Source: Gammaproteobacteria bacterium MFB021
GTDB lineage: Bacteria; Pseudomonadota; Gammaproteobacteria; Pseudomonadales; Halomonadaceae
Assembly: GCA_000737985.1 (NCBI GenBank)
Contig: JNVT01000090.1
Span: 1 to 33,180 of the forward strand
Reading direction: 5' to 3'
DNA length: 33,180 bases
Part shown: one piece after another, positions 29,252 to 33,180 of the stretch
How the letters are laid out: the number at the start of each line of letters is the position of its first letter
How positions within the stretch are numbered: position 1 is the stretch's first letter
Made by a program: the position numbers and the translations under genes
The notes under the pieces: model-generated
Told to the model about the DNA's origin: nothing
Database searches by the model: none
Seen by the model: the letters and a program-made list of their open reading frames with translations, nothing else

Positions 29252-29337
29252 TGACCTGCATGGGATTGATCATAAGCTCACGTGACGAGTTTTGAGCGGC
29301 ATGTGATGGCTAAAGGTTTCGAAAAAAGGAATTATCT

Positions 29338-30243
29338 ATGAAGTCTCGGTTCATTTTGTTGGCGCTATCGACTTTGAGCTTGGTTGCCTGTGGCGATGGT
29401 CAGGCTGACTCGAAAAACCAAGAGTCTGTCGATGCGTTGATCAAGAAGACGAAAGACGAGCTCGTCCGTGTCGAGGGGGGCACCTTTCAGATGGGCGATT
29501 TTGGTCCAATTGATCCGAAAACAGATGGCCTACCTTATAGTGTTTACGACGACAATAAAAAATTGCACAAAGTGACTCTTGATAGCTTCTATATCTCTGA
29601 GCGTCAAGTGTCTTATGCCGACTATGACATCTATACGCAAGTGGCAGGCAAAAAGAAAATAAACGAGGATGGCACAAGCGCCAAGTATCGAGCGCCCAAT
29701 GTTCCAGCAGGAGTAGACTGGTATCAAGCTAATGATTACTGCCAATGGCTTGCAGAAAAAAGCGGAGAGCCTTTCTCTTTGCCGACAGAGGCACAGTGGG
29801 AGTATGCTGCGCGGAGTCGCGGCGAGTTTTTGCCCTATGCCACAAATGATGGGACACTAAGCCCCGGTGTGAATTATCCGACTGTTGAGGAAAGAGAGAG
29901 TGCGACACCAGCGGGAGACCATTTTTCTCCTTATTTTGTTGGTAAGTATCCGCCAAACCCGCTTGGTGTTTATCAAATGGGTTTGAATGGTTTTGAATGG
30001 GTTCAGGATTGGTATTCTAAAGATTATTACGCTAACTCTCCCGAGCTTAACCCTAAGGGACCTGAGAAGGGCGAGAAAAAGGTGCGTAGAGGTGGAGCTC
30101 TTGGGGAAAGTGATACTGCTCTTTTGACCGTTAATAGGCGTCCCGCTGATCCCGGTTTGAAGCTTGAAAACAATCCTTATTTATCTAAGGGGCCGGTTTC
30201 TACCAATACTTTTAGGTGCGTTTTGAATTCCGCTGAAAAGTAA
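29338..30243 (+). CDS. SUMF1/FGE-fold lipoprotein, paralog 3 (putative T6SS immunity protein)
   Basis: 301 residues. Signal peptide with lipobox LVAC (Cys18). The +2 residue is Gly and +3 Asp, which does not obviously retain it in the inner membrane. The first about 70 residues are nearly identical to paralog 2 (QADSKNQ, DELVRVEGGTFQMGDFGPID). The remainder resembles paralog 1 (VSYADYD, KYRAPNVPAGVDWYQA, NPLGVYQMGLNGFEWVQDWY, LLTVNRR), so the gene is a mosaic. As in paralog 1, the FGE copper cysteines are missing. The start at 29338 has AAGGA at 7 bp. It is followed by a strong terminator and the convergent effector gene. Immunity to that effector is the favoured but unproven role. Confidence 0.75.
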   Translation: MKSRFILLALSTLSLVACGDGQADSKNQESVDALIKKTKDELVRVEGGTFQMGDFGPIDPKTDGLPYSVYDDNKKLHKVTLDSFYISERQVSYADYDIYTQVAGKKKINEDGTSAKYRAPNVPAGVDWYQANDYCQWLAEKSGEPFSLPTEAQWEYAARSRGEFLPYATNDGTLSPGVNYPTVEERESATPAGDHFSPYFVGKYPPNPLGVYQMGLNGFEWVQDWYSKDYYANSPELNPKGPEKGEKKVRRGGALGESDTALLTVNRRPADPGLKLENNPYLSKGPVSTNTFRCVLNSAEK

Positions 30244-30263
30244 TAGGTTTGAGCTGCTGAGTT

Positions 30264-30296
30264 TGCGAGCAGGCTGCTGCCTGCTCGCAGTTTTTA
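30264..30296 (+). terminator. Intrinsic terminator of paralog 3, shared convergent hairpin
   Basis: Perfect 11-bp stem TGCGAGCAGGC (30264-30274) with GCCTGCTCGCA (30279-30289) and a TGCT loop, followed by GTTTTTATT on the plus strand. It lies between the paralog 3 and effector stop codons and may also stop the minus-strand transcript. Confidence 0.9.
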
Positions 30297-32504
30297 TTAG
30301 GCCCGGTATGTTTCTTGCAAAGGTTTGCACAAAGTGGTGTTAAAGCAAGGCCTTTCAAAGCTGGGGGATGTCTCTAGTTGCGTCAGGTATTCTGTCATGT
30401 CATTGCGAACTATTGGCTCGCCCTTTGATGCCGTTGGGCGTAAAGTGTTGTAGAACCTTTTCAAGTTGTCTGCATAGTGACTAGACCACCAGCCCGTTTC
30501 GCCAAGGGCCAGAAATCTCAACAGTTTTTCTTCCCCCTCTTCAATGGTAAGGTTTTTCTCGGTTTGGCTAGGTTTTATCCTCTTCATGACGCTGTGATAT
30601 TCTTCTTGTGATTGTATCCACGTAAACGTTCTTATTATGGCTCGCTTTCTTTGGGTCATGTAGCCGAAGCGCCAAAAATTTCTGTCTGTAATGTCAGTGG
30701 TGCGATTGGAAGTGTCTAGATTGTCAAAGGCGTTTCTTTGCATTAATCGGTATAAGAGCGCCCCTTTGGAATCCGGTGTGGTGTAGCGCAATATATCGGG
30801 GTTGGCATTGATTCTTTCAACAAGCTCGCCTCGCTCGCTGGCCGCTTCAATGCTCGACTCTAAGGCTGATAGCATTTCTGTTGCAGTGTTTTGGATTTCT
30901 AATGCAGAGTCATACATAAACTCTTTGATGTCTTTTCCGGTCTGTACCGCCAAGGTTAGCATGTTTGATAAGGCTTCAAAGGTGACTTCATCAATGAAAT
31001 CCAGCTTCTTGTAGTTAATGTTTTTTAGCTGGTAGGTTACCCACTTTGCAAATTCATAGATCAGTGTGGCATCAACTTCTAGTGTTAGCTTGCCTTTGGC
31101 ACCAACGCCATAGCAGAGCGCCGCCCTGGCAAATATTCGAAACTTCCCACCTTGATAAGATATCTTGAGTGTAGCCTCACCACCGATGCCGATCTGACCT
31201 GCGATGGCCGGAGCAATTTTCGCAAACGGCTCGAATTTCTCGCTCTCCGGGCTTTTCCACTCAACCTGTCCTGCCACGGTGGCTTCGAGCTGACCACCGA
31301 TAAAGGCACCAAGCTCGCCACCCTGGCTATTGTCGGGTAGCGACATATCGACGGTTTGCTTTCCTGGGACGTCTTTACCCCTAGAGGAGCCTCGGACGCC
31401 CTTGACCTTGACCTTGGCGCCGCTGCCGCTGAACTCCGCATCGATATTGAGTTCTGCGGCGATACTGGCGCCGATGCCGCCGGCCACGCTCAGAATGGTG
31501 TGAGAGCGCAGCATGCCAAGATTCATGCCCGCAAAGGCCATCATGTATCCGCCCGGCGGCTCGTAGCAGTCGATGGACGCCTTGGCCTCCGCCAGCATCA
31601 GCTCTGCGTGTCCACTGGCCTTGATGGCGCCTTTTTTCTTGAATGGGTTGGCTTCACCGCTGAGACCGCTCGCCCCGTAGGACCATCGCATCAGTTGCGC
31701 TTCCGCACTGAGATCGACTTTGAGGCTGTCCACGTCATGCTCGCCGCCACTCTGATAGGAGCGGGCGATCTGAAGGTTTTCGTTGATGTGTTCGCTCCAC
31801 TGGAAGAGCTCCTTGTGCTGATCTTCCAGCTTCATCCAGTCGTCGAACCACGGAATGTCGGTTTTGATCGAGGTGCTTCCACTGATATCCGTGAGCTGCT
31901 GCTTCAGCTTCTTCCAGTCGACCTTGCCCTGCGTGATGACGCTGTCGTCACCGCCCGTCGTATCGGCTTGAGAGGTCAGCCGATACTTCCTCCAGTGGTT
32001 CTGGATTTTCTGTGAGCGAACGTAGGTCATCTTGAAGCCCACGGCAGAGGCGTGGCCGCCGCGTCGCTGAATGGGGATGAGTTCGCTGATGTGGTTGGTG
32101 TTGTCACTGAGTTGTGTCAGCGGCGTCATCTGCTCGATGAGCGCGTTGTTCGCTTCGTCCAGTGCAGACTGCGCCTTGACGACTTCGCTCTCTAACTTCT
32201 CGGCACTATCCGATTCTGACAGCACGACGCGGTCTTCGGGCTTGAAGTAGTCGCCCTGTTTAATCTGAATGTACTTGTCCTGACAGCTCTTGAGATGGCT
32301 CGTCGCCTGCTGCTGAGACTCGACGACACTTTCGAGCAGACGCATTTCAGCGAGTAGATCCGGCATATCCTCGCGGGGCACAGCGAGAATCGTACCTTTG
32401 CCGACCATATAGAAAAGCTGATCCGCCGGCGCGTGGTAGGCATCCTGGCCTTTGCTCTTGTTTCTGGTCTGAGTGTTGCCGTCGGCTTTAACGCCCTGAC
32501 TCAT
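30297..32504 (-). CDS. Putative T6SS effector, unrecognised family
   Basis: 735 residues; I do not recognise the family. Residues about 1-40 are polar with a short YHAPADQLFYMVGKGTILAV segment. About 45-135 look like coiled coil (Glu/Gln/Leu-rich). About 320-350 and 395-450 are Gly/Ala-rich and amphipathic (GGYMMAFAGMNLGM, LSVAGGIGASIAAEL, IAPAIAGQIGIGGE), which could insert in membranes. The last about 260 are mixed helical with RAIIRTFTWIQSQEEY. There is no signal peptide. Its ATG overlaps the vgrG stop codon (ATGA) and has GGGAGA at 6 bp, so it is translated with VgrG. This and the facing lipoproteins make it a candidate VgrG-delivered toxin. Coding DNA before about 31100 is GC-rich; the C-terminal part is AT-rich. 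Confidence 0.6.
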   Translation of the reverse strand: MSQGVKADGNTQTRNKSKGQDAYHAPADQLFYMVGKGTILAVPREDMPDLLAEMRLLESVVESQQQATSHLKSCQDKYIQIKQGDYFKPEDRVVLSESDSAEKLESEVVKAQSALDEANNALIEQMTPLTQLSDNTNHISELIPIQRRGGHASAVGFKMTYVRSQKIQNHWRKYRLTSQADTTGGDDSVITQGKVDWKKLKQQLTDISGSTSIKTDIPWFDDWMKLEDQHKELFQWSEHINENLQIARSYQSGGEHDVDSLKVDLSAEAQLMRWSYGASGLSGEANPFKKKGAIKASGHAELMLAEAKASIDCYEPPGGYMMAFAGMNLGMLRSHTILSVAGGIGASIAAELNIDAEFSGSGAKVKVKGVRGSSRGKDVPGKQTVDMSLPDNSQGGELGAFIGGQLEATVAGQVEWKSPESEKFEPFAKIAPAIAGQIGIGGEATLKISYQGGKFRIFARAALCYGVGAKGKLTLEVDATLIYEFAKWVTYQLKNINYKKLDFIDEVTFEALSNMLTLAVQTGKDIKEFMYDSALEIQNTATEMLSALESSIEAASERGELVERINANPDILRYTTPDSKGALLYRLMQRNAFDNLDTSNRTTDITDRNFWRFGYMTQRKRAIIRTFTWIQSQEEYHSVMKRIKPSQTEKNLTIEEGEEKLLRFLALGETGWWSSHYADNLKRFYNTLRPTASKGEPIVRNDMTEYLTQLETSPSFERPCFNTTLCKPLQETYRA

Positions 32505-33180
32505 GACAGTTCTCCCTCGGCGTCGTCGAACCGATCCAGTATTGTCACCTGGATTTCCTCAGGTTTGCTCGTGAAGATTTTCTGGGTTTTTCCTTCGCTA
32601 TCGCTGCGACCTGTCATGACCCGCCCTTCGGCGGTCGACACGCGATAACGCGCATGGGCGAGAGGTTTGCCCGACTCCTTGTCCTTCAGCGTGAAGAACT
32701 CCTCGAATGGCCCCTGCGCATCAGGTAGCTCGGGTTGGGTCCGGCTAAGACTCGTCGGCCCACCGAAGTTGTGTTGTGCCCCCTTGAAGTCCGCAGCACC
32801 TGGGCAGTGAACCTCGATATTGCCGCCCTCGATGCGGATATAGCCGCCACCGCTCTGCAACAGAATGCCGTTCTCGGCCTGGACTTCGATACGCCCTTCG
32901 GTGGAGGTCACCTGGACGCCTTTCTCCGCGGTGAAGGCCATCTCGCCATCCTGCGCCTGCACCTCGACCTTGCCGCGGGCGGCGAACAGCTTCATGCCGG
33001 CGCGGTAGACGAACAGCGAGAGCTTCTCGGAGATCGAGGCGACCAGGCTCTTGCCGGTGGCGACGTTGACGTCCTCGCCGCTGGAGACACTCAGCGAGCG
33101 GCCCTGGGCCAGGTGAGTCGATTCCGGCGTGCTCAGCGTAATACCGGCGGGCGAGGCCATATGCAGCCAGGGCGCTTTCA
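32501..33180 (-). CDS. vgrG: VgrG spike protein, C-terminal part (runs off the window)
   Basis: 226 codons are visible. The gene continues upstream beyond position 33180. The opening KAPWLHMASPAGITLSTP is the junction into the DUF2345 beta-helix needle of VgrG, and repeated short beta motifs follow (GKVEVQAQDGEMAFTAEKG, GRIEVQAENGILLQSGG, YIRIEGGNIEVHCPG). After about 130 residues comes an extension, GPFEEFFTLKDKESGKPLAH then GRVMTGRSDSEGKTQKI. This has the rhythm of a transthyretin/CarboxypepD_reg-like Ig module, known in other VgrGs as an adaptor for cargo effectors. It forms the tip of the T6SS puncturing device. Its stop overlaps the effector start by 4 bp. Confidence 0.92.
   Translation of the reverse strand, partial: KAPWLHMASPAGITLSTPESTHLAQGRSLSVSSGEDVNVATGKSLVASISEKLSLFVYRAGMKLFAARGKVEVQAQDGEMAFTAEKGVQVTSTEGRIEVQAENGILLQSGGGYIRIEGGNIEVHCPGAADFKGAQHNFGGPTSLSRTQPELPDAQGPFEEFFTLKDKESGKPLAHARYRVSTAEGRVMTGRSDSEGKTQKIFTSKPEEIQVTILDRFDDAEGELS

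Noticed and set aside
27153-30243. True formylglycine-generating enzymes maturing a sulfatase
   Set aside because: Copper-binding cysteine pair absent and no sulfatase gene in the window.

Overview
The window is high-GC gammaproteobacterial chromosome, most likely from the family Halomonadaceae (Halomonas or a close relative). This is inferred from the 23S/5S rRNA type, the gene content, and a GH13 alpha-glucosidase whose catalytic residues fall at the same numbers as in the characterised Halomonas sp. H11 enzyme (from memory, no search was run).

Layout. 1-1664: 3' part of a 23S rRNA gene, a 5S rRNA gene and the rrn terminator. 1921-4103: an FMN azoreductase gene divergent from a LysR regulator, then a small unknown gene. 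4283-9763: a branched-chain amino acid type ABC importer, with the binding-protein gene (livJ-like, +) convergent with livG-livF-livH-livM (-). A MITE-like element lies between the two arms, and a double tandem-repeat array lies upstream of livG. 10193-12037: typA/bipA (-). 12526-14669: a TerC-CBS-CorC membrane protein and a COG3575-type nucleotidyltransferase, translationally coupled. 14780-15775: a degenerate polysaccharide deacetylase (-). 16216-21090: the nitrogen-control block glnA, a DUF4124 gene, ntrB and ntrC. Sigma-54 promoters and NtrC operators can be read directly in front of glnA and ntrB. A decayed second copy of the ntrC 3' end follows ntrC. 21352-26896: GH13 alpha-glucosidase, a MetE-like methyltransferase (-), oxaloacetate decarboxylase of the PEP mutase superfamily, and a dGTPase-like HD hydrolase.

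27153-33180 is different: visibly AT-richer and accessory. On the minus strand it has the 3' end of a vgrG whose C-terminal tail looks like a cargo adaptor, overlapping by 4 bp a 735-residue unrecognised protein that I read as a type VI secretion (T6SS) effector. Facing it on the plus strand are three tandem paralogous SUMF1/FGE-like secreted proteins. Two are clear lipoproteins; the third has lost its lipobox cysteine. The best reading is an effector with an array of duplicated, periplasm-facing immunity proteins built on an FGE-like pseudo-enzyme fold. This is the most interesting system in the window.

A second theme is the number of short tandem duplications just after genes or between them: 48 bp across the livJ stop codon, about 140 bp after ntrC, 18 bp x3 after the nucleotidyltransferase, and 6 bp x7 plus 13 bp x9 upstream of livG. 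No tRNA, CRISPR array or complete transposase gene was seen.
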